Source: Leguminivora glycinivorella (taxonomy: Eukaryota; Arthropoda; Insecta; Lepidoptera; Tortricidae). From it: DNA of 64,000 nucleotides. The position numbers and the translations under genes are program-made. The notes under the pieces were generated by a model. The model saw nothing but the letters and a program-made list of their open reading frames with translations. It had not been told where the DNA came from and ran no database searches. The stretch covers positions 9,926,502 to 9,990,501 of the forward strand of contig NC_062979.1 of NCBI RefSeq assembly GCF_023078275.1, in the 5' to 3' direction. Below, in pieces: positions 34,001 through 43,242 of the stretch (the stretch's first letter is position 1; each line of letters opens with the position of its first letter).

Positions 34001-35938
34001 AGAGAACTGAAGAGGCTATCAAAGTTATCGAAAATGTAGCTAAAGTGTAAGTATTAGCCCGTTTTCACATTATCCGATCGATATCGGATGTCAGAAGGAT
34101 TTCAATGGAAAAATTCCAAGATGGTGCCTGTAATGTATGGAATATCGGTCAGACATCCGATATCGGATCGGATAATGTGAAAACGCACTTATCATGCGCA
34201 TTTGGTAAGTATATAACATAATTGTCCATAACATTAAGTAACATTAATAATAAATACTTATTGCGCATATCAATGACTCTGCATAATATTTTAACTTATA
34301 ACTATCACTTCAATTGTTCTAACATTACCTACCACAATAAAGAACAAACAGATTAGACAGATCGCACCGATCTCCTACGGTTGCCGCTCCTGCTCCGCGT
34401 TTCATCGTCCTCCTTGTGTTATCCCGGCATTTGCCACAGCTCATGGGAGCCTGGGCAACTTATCCCAAGATTTGGCGTAGGCACTAGTTTTACGAAAGTG
34501 ACAGCCATCCTATAGGATGTATACATGCCAATACGAAGGGTAACTAGGCTTTATTGGGATTAACCCGGTTTCCTCACGATGTTTTCCTTCACCGAAAAGC
34601 GACTGGCGAATATCAAATAACATTTCGCATATAAGTTCCGAACAACTCATTGGCACGAACCCGCGACCTCTAGATTGAAAGTCGCACGCTCTTACCGCTA
34701 GGGCACCAGCACTTTTTTCCTACTCCACGACCTCCGCGTTTGTTTGGAAATAATTAAACTGAGGTTTTTCTATGGGACACGTTTTTGGTAATTTACACAG
34801 GTTAGAATTGCGATACACGGAAACAAACTGCAATTGGAAAACTGGGTTAGGTTAGAACAGTGACACATACCTATTTAAACAAACTGACATTGAAAAAGTG
34901 GGATAGGTTAGGTTAAATTAACTCTGTCGCATATTTATACCATTTTATAATTTATGCTAATCAACGTTATGCCTTTTATATTTATCCCTAACTATCGTTA
35001 TAACAAATTACATTATGGGCATTTAGTTATGCGAAATAATGATATGCGTTCTTAAAGTTACGCGTAATATAGGTACGATATGCCTAATCATATTAAGAGT
35101 ATTAAAGTATGCGAATAGACCCGTATTAAGATAACTTATTACTCTCAGATACTTGTAAAAACCGGACAATGCAAACGTTTACATCTGTTAGGCTAATAAT
35201 ACAATATAATACGATCTGTATATGACATATGCTTTTCCTTTCAGAAATAACCGTCCAACAGCAAACATACAATATGACGTTCAAAAATACCAAGCGGCAC
35301 TTCAAAAGACGCAGCTTAAGAAGGGGACCATTGTAGATCTCTTTCGAACTCCGAACATACGAAAAAATATTTTAGCCATGGCGTATAATTGGCTAACGTG
35401 CAGCTATTGCTTCTACGGCGTGTCGCAGTACGTAGGACAACTCAGTGGGAACGTCTTCATCAACGTCGCCGCCAGCGCCAGCGTGACCATGCTCGGCTCG
35501 ATCTGTTCCATACCGCTTATGAAAGTTATTGGAAGAAAAACCATTTTGATTATCTTTAATTTCATTTGCGCGGCTTGCCTCTTCATTCTTGCCGTGATTC
35601 CAGAAGGGCCGGGTACCGTAGTCTGTGCAAGTGTAGGAGTAGTTTCTAGTTTTATAGTTTTCGTTGTGGTGTACTTGTACTGCACGGAAATGTTTCCGAC
35701 AGTGGTGCGGAATGCTGCGCTGGGTTTTTCTTCGATGATGGCGCGCGTGGGGTCTATGATCGCCCCGTTCGTGATCGAGTCGAGCAGCCGCGGCCGGTGG
35801 GTGCCGCCCGTGCTGTTTGCTATCGTGCCCCTCGTAGCAGGCTTCGTATGTTTCTTACTTCCTGAAACCAAAGGCTGTGAATTAATGGTGACTATAGAAC
35901 AAGGCGAACAATTCGGAAAAAAACCGGCTAAAAAATAG
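30669..35938 (+). CDS. Organic cation transporter-like protein B (SLC22/Orct family, MFS), three recognised exons
   Basis: Tandem paralog of transporter A with the same intron phases. Exons 30669-31077, 33639-34046 and 35245-35938 give 503 residues without the first exon. Shared marks: LIMLTKFAIAFHQMAILFLA (TM1), WDLICDKKWL, GMASDRFGRKYP, PETPRWLIAVKR, MFPTVVRNAALGFSSMMARV, LPETKG. In the last exon I count about 26 differences from A in about 231 residues. It differs in a glycine-rich expansion of the first extracellular loop. No first exon was found between the genes; exon 2 begins in phase 1 as in A, so an unseen private exon or splicing from 11554 are both possible. Exons are intact, so it is probably functional. 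Confidence 0.82.
31108..33387. mobile_element. 2.28 kb double foldback element in transporter B intron
   Basis: The two halves are reverse complements over about 1.1 kb each, centred near 32248. Ends: TAGTCATACTTGTTATG at 31108 and CATAACTAGTATGACTA ending 33387, flanked by TAC on both sides. Each arm itself holds two diverged direct units of about 480 bp, marked by CCGAGGATAT...CATCCCTTAG...GAGCGTAGCGAGG at 31213 and 31692. No ORF. The matching intron of transporter A lacks it. Confidence 0.8.
33639..34046 (+). CDS. Transporter B exon 3: TM3-TM6 region
   Basis: Acceptor CTTTCAG ends at 33638, donor GTAAGT at 34047. 408 nt as in A. FGRKYPLLVAIVIQVSMGIT, then FLVGISVGGTMVIGFVII and LPETPRWLIAVKR. 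Confidence 0.9.
34057..34188. mobile_element. Harbinger-type MITE (GTGCGTTTTCAC family), copy 3, 10 bp inside an intron
   Basis: Ends CCCGTTTTCACATTATCCGA and TCGGATAATGTGAAAACGCA; TTA duplicated at 34054-34056 and 34189-34191. The homologous place in transporter A reads GTAAGTATTAAGAT, the uninterrupted site. Confidence 0.85.
34380..34499 (-). mobile_element. LINE 3' tail fragment
   Basis: TTATCCCGGCATTTGCCACA and GGAGCCTGGGCAACTTATCC form the reverse complement of the tail at 14470-14520. Confidence 0.55.
34500..34712 (-). mobile_element. tRNA-derived SINE
   Basis: Minus strand starts GTGCTGGTGCCCTAGCGGTA with an A box (TAGCGGTAAGAGC) and a B box (GGTCGCGGGTTCGTGCC) at tRNA-like spacing. 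It continues into CTCATTGG..GAACTTAT and the body ending GTGAGGAAACCGGGTTAATC. A 3' fragment of the same family lies at 7515-7620. It cannot fold as a complete tRNA. Confidence 0.75.
35245..35938 (+). CDS. Transporter B exon 4: central loop and TM7-TM12
   Basis: Acceptor CTTTCAG ends at 35244, stop TAG 35936-35938. A stretch of about 200 nt ending near 35820 is almost identical to transporter A including third codon positions. The repeat family T fragment begins directly after the stop, so the 3' UTR is probably derived from it. Confidence 0.9.
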
Positions 35939-36330
35939 TTATTTGTTTTACAAGGGGGCAAAGTTGTTGTTTAACCGCAATTGCCAATATTGATACCCGA
36001 GCAAGCGAAAGATTCCAATAAAAAGTGAAACCTTGAGCGTTGCGAGGGTTTCAAGGCACGAAGGTTAAACAAACTTTGCCACCGAGTAAAACACTAAATT
36101 TTTCACCACACCAACATGAACAAAATACGGACTATAAAACATCAAACTAAATCAAATCCATCAATTTATTCAATATACATGTAGGTATAATTCAATCATC
36201 ATTTATAGATAAATTCTACCAGCCCGCTTAAAACATCAAGTTAAAATTTGTATGAAATTACTTTGTACTCTTGTGGATAAAATGAAATTTTGCTATCTGT
36301 TTTCCTTCAAGCCTGTACCAGTTGGTGTGG
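35938..36330 (+). repeat. Repeat family T relative after transporter B
   Basis: TTTGTTTTACAAGGGGGCAA, ACCCGAGCAAGCGAAAGATT, TTGTGGATAAAATG and the end near CCAGTTGGTGTGGTG follow the layout of 9187-9613 with strong divergence. An inverted relative lies at 38620-38760. Confidence 0.5.
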
Positions 36331-36444
36331 TGGAACATTAGATACTTGTCGTTTTCTAACTAGATACATATTTCTCACGTTACGTTACACAATTATAGGT
36401 AGACAAACCTAATATTCTGTGACCTAGATGTAAACAAATTAGGT

Positions 36445-36632
36445 ATATAATTGTACAGTAAAATGATTTTAGCGGATGAGATGTTGTATTTATCTTAGAT
36501 CCTTACTCCTTACAAATATGATTACGCTGATAAGGATATCTTATAAATTGTTGTCCGACCGATAACTGCGAGAGGCGAAAGGATCATAACAAGATAATGG
36601 GATCAAGATTCAAAATATTCACATTTTATTTG
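36445..36632. repeat. Duplicated 3' flank, copy B
   Basis: Homologous to 20655-20832: ACAGTAAAATGATTTTAGCG, AATATGATTACGCTGATAAG, GGGATCAAGATTCAAAATAT. Confidence 0.7.
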
Positions 36633-36745
36633 TTTCTTCTTCCTCGTTCCCTCAATGCTGAGGATCGCGACCACAAGTAGCGTGTCTCCATTGAACGCGG
36701 TCATAAGCCATGTGGACTACACGATATACGAGCCCCACCCCAAGC

Positions 36746-37361
36746 ATGTGCGTTCCCATTGAGGGTCCACGTTAGAATTTCGAGCTTTTGAATGTGTCTG
36801 ACACATTCAAAAGCTCGAAATAGTAACGTGGACCCTAGTAAAAGTTCTCAAACTATTGTAAATTCAACCAATAATTTGTAAAAGTAGGCACTCAAAAGTT
36901 ACATTCGGTTAAAGGTGGACCCTCAGTCGTGCATGTCAGGTATCCATATTTCATAATCCACTTCAAATTTAAGTACAACTACTGTAAATGACTACTCTTA
37001 GTAAAAGATTTGTAAAACTAATTTCATTAATTGTGATTGTGACTCCTTTCTACTAACTCAATACGAAAACATGGCATGCAGAATGTGGTCCCTCAATCGA
37101 TCGCGATAAGTTCACATTAAGAGAGAACAATAGTATCATTTAAAATATAGGTGTGACTGAGAGTTAGTAAAAGTACTCGAATCATTGTAACGATTGCACG
37201 ACTGAGGGTCCATCTTTAACCGAATGTAACTTTTGAGTGTCTACTTGTACAAATTATTGGTTGAATTTACAATCGTTTGAGAACTTTTACTTTAGACATT
37301 TAGAACTTGACACATTCAAAAGCTCGAAATTCCAACGTGGACCCTCAATGGGAACGCACAT
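36746..37361. mobile_element. 616 bp inverted-repeat element with 9 bp target duplication
   Basis: Ends ATGTGCGTTCCCATTGAGGG and CCCTCAATGGGAACGCACAT, inverted over about 53 bp; further inner parts also pair (TTAAAGGTGGACCCTCAGTC). Flanked by ACCCCAAGC at 36737-36745 and 37362-37370. Nine-base duplications with long inverted ends are typical of Mutator-like elements. The left end carries an extra local hairpin (TTCGAGCTTTTGAATGTGTC and its complement). No ORF. Confidence 0.8.
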
Positions 37362-37669
37362 ACCCCAAGCGCGTTTACTCGCTGTCATAATAAGTACCTA
37401 AGTATTATTGTGTGCCCTTACAGGGTGTCATGACTCACTGTCTTAAATAATGTAACACCTATTATGCACATGACAATGCAATACTGAATAAATGAAATGA
37501 AATAATGTGACCGAAAAATCTAAGGGTTCGCTCCTGGCATATTTTGGAGAGGCGTGTGGTGATATTAAGTTCTTCCAAAATAGAGATGTTAGTTCTTCTT
37601 GCTGTCCTCTATACGTATCCTATCCTCTTCATCCGTAGCAGTGGCAGTGTTTTATTTGTATACTGTTAT

Positions 37670-38660
37670 ATGAATGTATTAATGTATGACGGCACAGCAA
37701 GAAGTTGATGGACAATTGTATTCATAACTTTGGCTTTTTTAAATATTACAACTTACAAATTAAATATGTGTACAAAGCGCGAGAACTTAAGTGTTAACTT
37801 ACAAAATCATCAAACAGGCCATAATAAAAAAATCAGATATAGAGATATGCATTTTTATGTCCGTGTGGATTGAGTGAGCGACCTTCTGAAACATAAAAAC
37901 CGGCCAAGTGCGAGTCAGAGGGCGAGTAATTAATTTTAAAAAGTGAAATCTCGAAAACCAGGTGACTTTTACTAAACCTTAATGTCGATATTCTGGACCA
38001 GTATAAGGTGCCCTCTTGGTGGTTAAAAGGTTGTCCATTAATTACCGGGCACCCGGTATACCTAAGTATATTAAATAATTAAAACAATCTCATGATACTC
38101 ATAGAACTTGTACGACTTGACTAGATCTATTGTTCCTTTCCCTTTTACACAGTTATCATTGGCAGGCGCCAACTAGGCAGTGAAGCTAGGAACATATTAC
38201 GCGGCCGTCCGCCGTCGCGCGACCGCGAACGTGGATGTAGACAATGAATATACACTTAACCGTGCAAGTGATGCAAACTATCGGTCGTCGGTCGTGGACA
38301 TGGCCTTGAGCGCACGGACGTCCGATCGAAATCTGGCTCGCTGGATGTTTTGGTCAGCCGAAGCCACGTCCCGAAGACCGTGCACACTGATCGGACGTCC
38401 GCGTACTATGTTCCTAGCTTTATGCGCCACTTGGAGACAAATAAAGAAAAATACTTATTGCTTTTACCTTGAGCGAAGCGAAGAGCCGAGACATTACGAT
38501 TAACTATGGTTTTTTTTGCAATACAACATGTTTCAATAATCTGGCGAAACACTCATACTTACTTGTTATAGTTGTTATTGTAAAATGTATTGTTTATTTA
38601 TTGACGTAATGTAGGATATTATTATTTTTCATCACACCAACTGGTAATTCTTACATTGTT
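37670..38660. repeat. Duplicated 3' flank, copy B (distal part, interrupted)
   Basis: Blocks homologous to 20885-21445, for example GAAGAGCCGAGACATTACGA near 38470 and ACTTGTTATAGTTGTTATTG near 38560. Interrupted by the MITE at 38181-38421 and other unassigned DNA. 37896-37915 carries AAAACCGGCCAAGTGCGAGT, a terminus seen in common lepidopteran repeats. Confidence 0.6.
38181..38421. mobile_element. MITE with about 30 bp inverted ends
   Basis: AAGCTAGGAACATATTACGC near 38183 is mirrored by GCGTACTATGTTCCTAGCTT ending at 38420. Interior is GC-richer than its surroundings (GTCGCGCGACCGCGAACG). Target duplication not clear. Confidence 0.65.
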
Positions 38661-38964
38661 CTTCGAAAACATTATAACAAAATTGCATTTCATCCACAAG
38701 AGTGCAAAGTGATTTCATACAAATTCTAACTTGATGTCTTAAAATGGCTGGTAGAATTTACATGAAATGATGATTTTGGATCATAAATGTTTGAAAAAAT
38801 TCTGGATTTGATTTAGTTTGATGATGATGATGATTTTATATAATACTTATGTATATTAATTGTGTTTACCATTGAATAATTATGGTATCGAATCTGATGT
38901 TTTACACATAATAATTATTGTATCTGTGTGATGAAAAAATTTGTATTTCACTCGGTGGCAAATT

Positions 38965-39258
38965 AGTATTTTATACAATCGTGATATAATACAAACCTTT
39001 CAGTCGAGTACCATATTTAGGCCATGAAGCTTGCTGAGTGGCCTAATAGTACGGTACGAGAGTGAAAAGCTTAATTATATCACTATTGTATACAATACTT
39101 TTTCTATGAGTCATCATCTTCATCATTAATGGACGAAAATATCATCATTCAAGTTAAAATTAATGTTAATGGCGTCGTTCACCGTTGTATCAACATCGAA
39201 TTACTTGGCAACCAATTGTTTGTAATAACCGTCTGTGATTGGTCGATAACTCGACAGA
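38965..39258 (-). repeat. Dispersed repeat, inverted copy of 27.44 kb
   Basis: Matches 27440-27722 in reverse complement, for example ATAGTGATATAATTAAGCTT as its complement near 39070 and ACCGTCTGTGATTGGTCGAT near 39228. Its right end coincides with the left end of the 39.26 kb element. Confidence 0.65.
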
Positions 39259-40243
39259 TAAAATAAATTAATAGTTTAAAAAACACAATAAAACACGCTT
39301 TTATAAATGCACGTAAAAGCCAAAAATAAATTATGGATCGTTCAAGTTGTCTCTATTTGTGAGCTGAAGTTTAAAAACTATGTGCTTTTAATTATAATAT
39401 TTGATTGTAAAAGCGTGGGGCGCTGGAACAGGAAAGACTTTTTGTATAATTTGCTGCTAAATCAAATTATGCTATGCTACGGGAAGGAGGTTACACAGAT
39501 TGACGCTCTAACTGGAGTTGCAGCATGAATAGTAGGTTCTACATTAAACAGTCAAATCAATTAAAAGTCAGTGTTCAAAGTAGGTACCAGTTTGTCGAAC
39601 TCAGACAAAATATGCGCTAGTAGCGAGGAGAGTCGACAGTCACCGACACTTAGAACGCCGCTTTTTTCTGGTAATCAAAGTACAAAAGGGGAAAGTGTCT
39701 ACAGTGACAGGATGCAGAGTTCTTGTTCGTGGACGAGATATCTTTGGTTCTTTTTGGTAACCCTTAGGCGGCATATTACACTGGTCAAAAAGAGAAATAA
39801 AAAAACAAAGTGTGATGTAAAGCTGCATTTTTGGTATGTTATTTGGGGTCCTTGGGGGAATGTAGGACTATATTTTGCAAGCAAAAAAATGGTGTGCTAA
39901 CTTCGTAATTTAAAAAAAAAAGTAAAAAAATCAGACTTTTTTTGGTTTTTATTTTTTTATTAAAAAACTATGCCTTTTTGGTCAAAAGTTGCTTTGTAAT
40001 GTTGAAAGCGCATTAAATTCCAAACAGTTTGACATCTTTTTTATCAATGTCCGTCAAATAGTTTTCGAGATATGAAGCGTCAAAAAAAGAGCATTTTTCC
40101 CCTTTCTATGAAAATATTCGTTTTGCTCATATTTTGAGACTTAATATTATCAGCAAAACAACTCAGGCTATTACATAAATTGTAAAATAAAAATGTAGAA
40201 TATTTCACTAGCTTTCATTTAAGACGAAAAGAGTGCCAGTTAT

Positions 40244-40832
40244 TAAAAAAAACCGGCCAAGAGCGTGTCGGGCCACGCTCAGTGTAGGGTTCCGTAGTTT
40301 TCCGTATTTTTCTCAAAAACTACTGAACCTATCAAGTTCAAAACAATTTTCCTAGAAAGTCTTTTTAAAGTTCTACTTTTGTGATTTTTTTCATATTTTT
40401 TAAACATATGGTTCAAAAGTTAGAGGGGGGGGGGACGCACTTTTTTTCCTTTAAGAGCGATTATTTCCGAAAATATTAATATTATCAAAAAACGATCTTA
40501 GTAAACCCTTATTTATTTTTAAATACCTATCCAACAATATATCACACGTTGGGGTTGGAATAAAAAAAAATGTTAGCCCCCACTTTACATGTAGGGGGGA
40601 TACCCTAATAAAACATTTTTTTCCATTTTTTATTTTTGCACTTTGTTGGCGTGATTGATATACATATTGGCACCAAATTTCAGCTTTCTAGTGCTAACGG
40701 TTACTGAGATTATCCGCGGACGGACGGACGGACGGACGGACGGACGGACGGACGGACGGACGGACGGACAGACGGACAGACAGACATGGCGAAACTATAA
40801 GGGTTCCTAGTTGACTACGGAACCCTAAAAAT
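40244..40832 (-). mobile_element. Dispersed repeat with GTCC microsatellite, inverted full-length copy
   Basis: AACCGGCCAAGAGCGTGTCG to TTGACTACGGAACCCTAAAA is the reverse complement of 8243-8778. Its (GGAC)n tract at about 40718-40785 is longer than in the other copy. Confidence 0.7.
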
Positions 40833-41157
40833 AGGATTATATCATAAGTCTAGTATAACTGGATCAGAAATAATCGGTGGATGGTAATGGCTAAATGGGA
40901 TAGTTTACATATATTTACAGGAGGCGTAGCGGAGAACGAATTATTATTATTTGGGGGCTGTTCAAGTATTACTCAGACACATATTTGCGTATATCAAATC
41001 AACATTTATTTAGTAAGTTAAGTTTACGGTCAGAAAGAGCTCAGGATCGCCGCTTGGCGGAAAAAAATATTTACGAGTAGAAAACCCTCATTAATTGAAT
41101 CAGATTGTTCCGAAATTGTTCTTGTACGGTCTGGTTTTTAAAGCATATCACTGAGGG

Positions 41158-41985
41158 TCAATAACATCGATGCAATCTCACGAGCGTTGTCGTGAACGTG
41201 CCCGAATCATAGTATTCTCCGTTTAACGAAATATGAGTACATAGTATGTGTTGTATTGCACGCGCAGGTCTCTCACCGCCGCGCAGGTGTAGTCGGACCA
41301 TAACTCGACAGTATACACGCTTGTACAAAAACCGAAGTACAAAAACTGAGGAACTGAGGAGCTGCTGAAGCTGTCTTTTTAGGCTGTCACTACATTTGGC
41401 GAATCTTCTAACCAACATGTTTGCCCTTACTGCGGTGGCTCGCCTCTGCCTTTCTATGTCCTCCTGGTCTTTTAAACTGGACAACAAGATGTGACCAAGA
41501 TATTTGACTTCGTGTACTCTCCGCAATTGAACTCCATCAAGCAAAAGAGGTGGTACATGTGTGGGTATATGTGCTGCCTCCATGAGCATAAATTCAGACT
41601 TGTCCGGATTGTATCTCATGTTATGCTGGCTGGCGTATCTCTCGCATTCTGCAAGTAACTTACGCATAGCTCCCACCGATGGTGCTAGTAGGACCATATC
41701 GTCTGCATATGCGATGTGATTTATCATTTGCCCATTGATGGAGCAGCCAACCTCGGTACTGGTCAAAGTCTGCGACAGCCCATCCATGTACACGCTGAAG
41801 AGAGCTGGAGACATACTGCCTCCTTGTCTCACGCCACAGTTTAGCCCGCTGGCTGTGGACAGAGTTGACTTCCATCTTACTACGTTCTTCTGCTGGGAAT
41901 ACCACTTCTCCAGTATCTTAATAATTGGCGTGGGCGCTTTCCCTTCCCGTAGTTTATTCCACAGCAATTGGTGGTCAAATACAAC
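41158..41985 (-). pseudogene. LINE reverse transcriptase, 5'-truncated (CR1/Rex1/Daphne-like)
   Basis: Open frame of 269 codons reading FDHQLLWNKLREGKAPTPII, then CGVRQGGSMSPALFSVYMDG (RT block 4), HIAYADDMVLLAPS (the YADD catalytic box, block 5), NMRYNPDKSEFMLM, and VKYLGHILL (block 7). This order and the GVRQGG-SP-LF motif identify a non-LTR retrotransposon polymerase of the CR1-related group; finer assignment is uncertain. The N-terminal endonuclease and RT blocks 1-2 are missing: the frame is closed by a TGA just upstream of VVFDHQ near 41975. The catalytic box is intact but the truncation makes it a dead fragment, nested in the 39.26-43.05 kb element. Confidence 0.8.
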
Positions 41986-43242
41986 TCAAGTGGACTTTCT
42001 ATCACTACAGGAGTTGTGCCATCAAGATGCAGAACCAGGACCCTCAAAAAGGAAAAATTAAAATGTAACAAATTCTGTTTTGTTTTTCTGATTTACTAAA
42101 CTTCAAAATTTTACTGTATTTTATTTCTTCATTATCAATAGTCAAATCGATGCAAAGTTAGCTTAGACAATTTTTTCAGATAATCGGATATCAAAGAAAG
42201 TAAGATCGAATAGATAGCTGCACTTTCAACCTAAACCTTATAGCGTAAACTATTTTACCTTAACCAATCGACCAGACTCTTGGCTTCTCTATTTATAGAT
42301 TTTTTTTTGTTTACCAAAGTAACTATTCGTCTTACTGACCTTTATTTGCACTAAAACTAAAGCAAAATAAATTTTATACAATGTTATATTGCAATATATA
42401 TCATATCATGAAGTATTTTTCAGATATTTGTCTAAAAATATTGGCAAAACGCTACATTTTATAAATGCGTCAAAAATTAACCTTTTTTGACGCTTCATAT
42501 CTCGAAAACTATTTGACGGACATTGATAAAAAAGATGTCAAACTGTTTGAAATTTAATGCGCTTTGAACATTACAAAGCAACTTTTGACCAAAAAGGCAT
42601 AGTTTTTTAATAAAAAAATAAAAACCAAAAAATGTCCGATTTTTTTACTTTTTTTTTTAAATTACGAATTTAGCACACTTTTTTTTTGCTTGCAAAATAT
42701 AGTCTTACATTCCCCCAAGGACTCCAAATAACATACCAAAAATCCAGCTTTACATCACACTTTGTTTTTTTAGCCGATTTTCATGTAAGATTTGACCGGT
42801 ATGTAAACGTTATGTTCTTATGCAACTTCATTCGCCAGGAAGTTCGGATTAGTATTTGTTTACAAGAAAGTCTTTCCTGTTCCAGCGCCCCACGCTTTTA
42901 CAATCAAATATTATAATTAAAAGCACATAGTTTTTAAACTTCAAATCACAAATAGAGACAACTTGAACGATCCATAATTTATTTTTGGCTTTTACGTGCA
43001 TTTATAAAAGCGTGTTTTATAGTGTTTTTTAAACTATTAATTTATTTTATACTTTTTAGTCATTAATAATGAAATACTTTTAACATTTATACATAAATTT
43101 ATTTCAAGTAGGCGGATTTTACATGCCATTTGTGGCTTAACGTGTACTTATTGCTAATTGCTACTTAATAATAACCAGCGGCTACCTTCTTATTACGGTA
43201 TTAACATAAAGATGTTTATACCTAGTAAGTTATCCGTAAAAG

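Larger units (their letters stand above)
39259..43052. mobile_element. 3.8 kb element with long, unequal inverted arms and nested insertions
   Basis: Left arm about 39259-40150 and right arm about 42470-43052 are reverse complements in blocks: ends TAAAATAAATTAATAGTTTA/TAAACTATTAATTTATTTTA; GGGGCGCTGGAACAGGAAAG/CTTTCCTGTTCCAGCGCCCC; GACATCTTTTTTATCAATGT and its complement. About 250 bp near 39530-39760 has no partner. Between the arms lie the repeat at 40244-40832 and a LINE fragment. No transposase seen. Confidence 0.65.

Noticed and set aside
34640..34712. Possible tRNA gene with A and B boxes
   Set aside because: No acceptor or anticodon stems can be formed; the sequence continues into a repeat found elsewhere, so it is a SINE.
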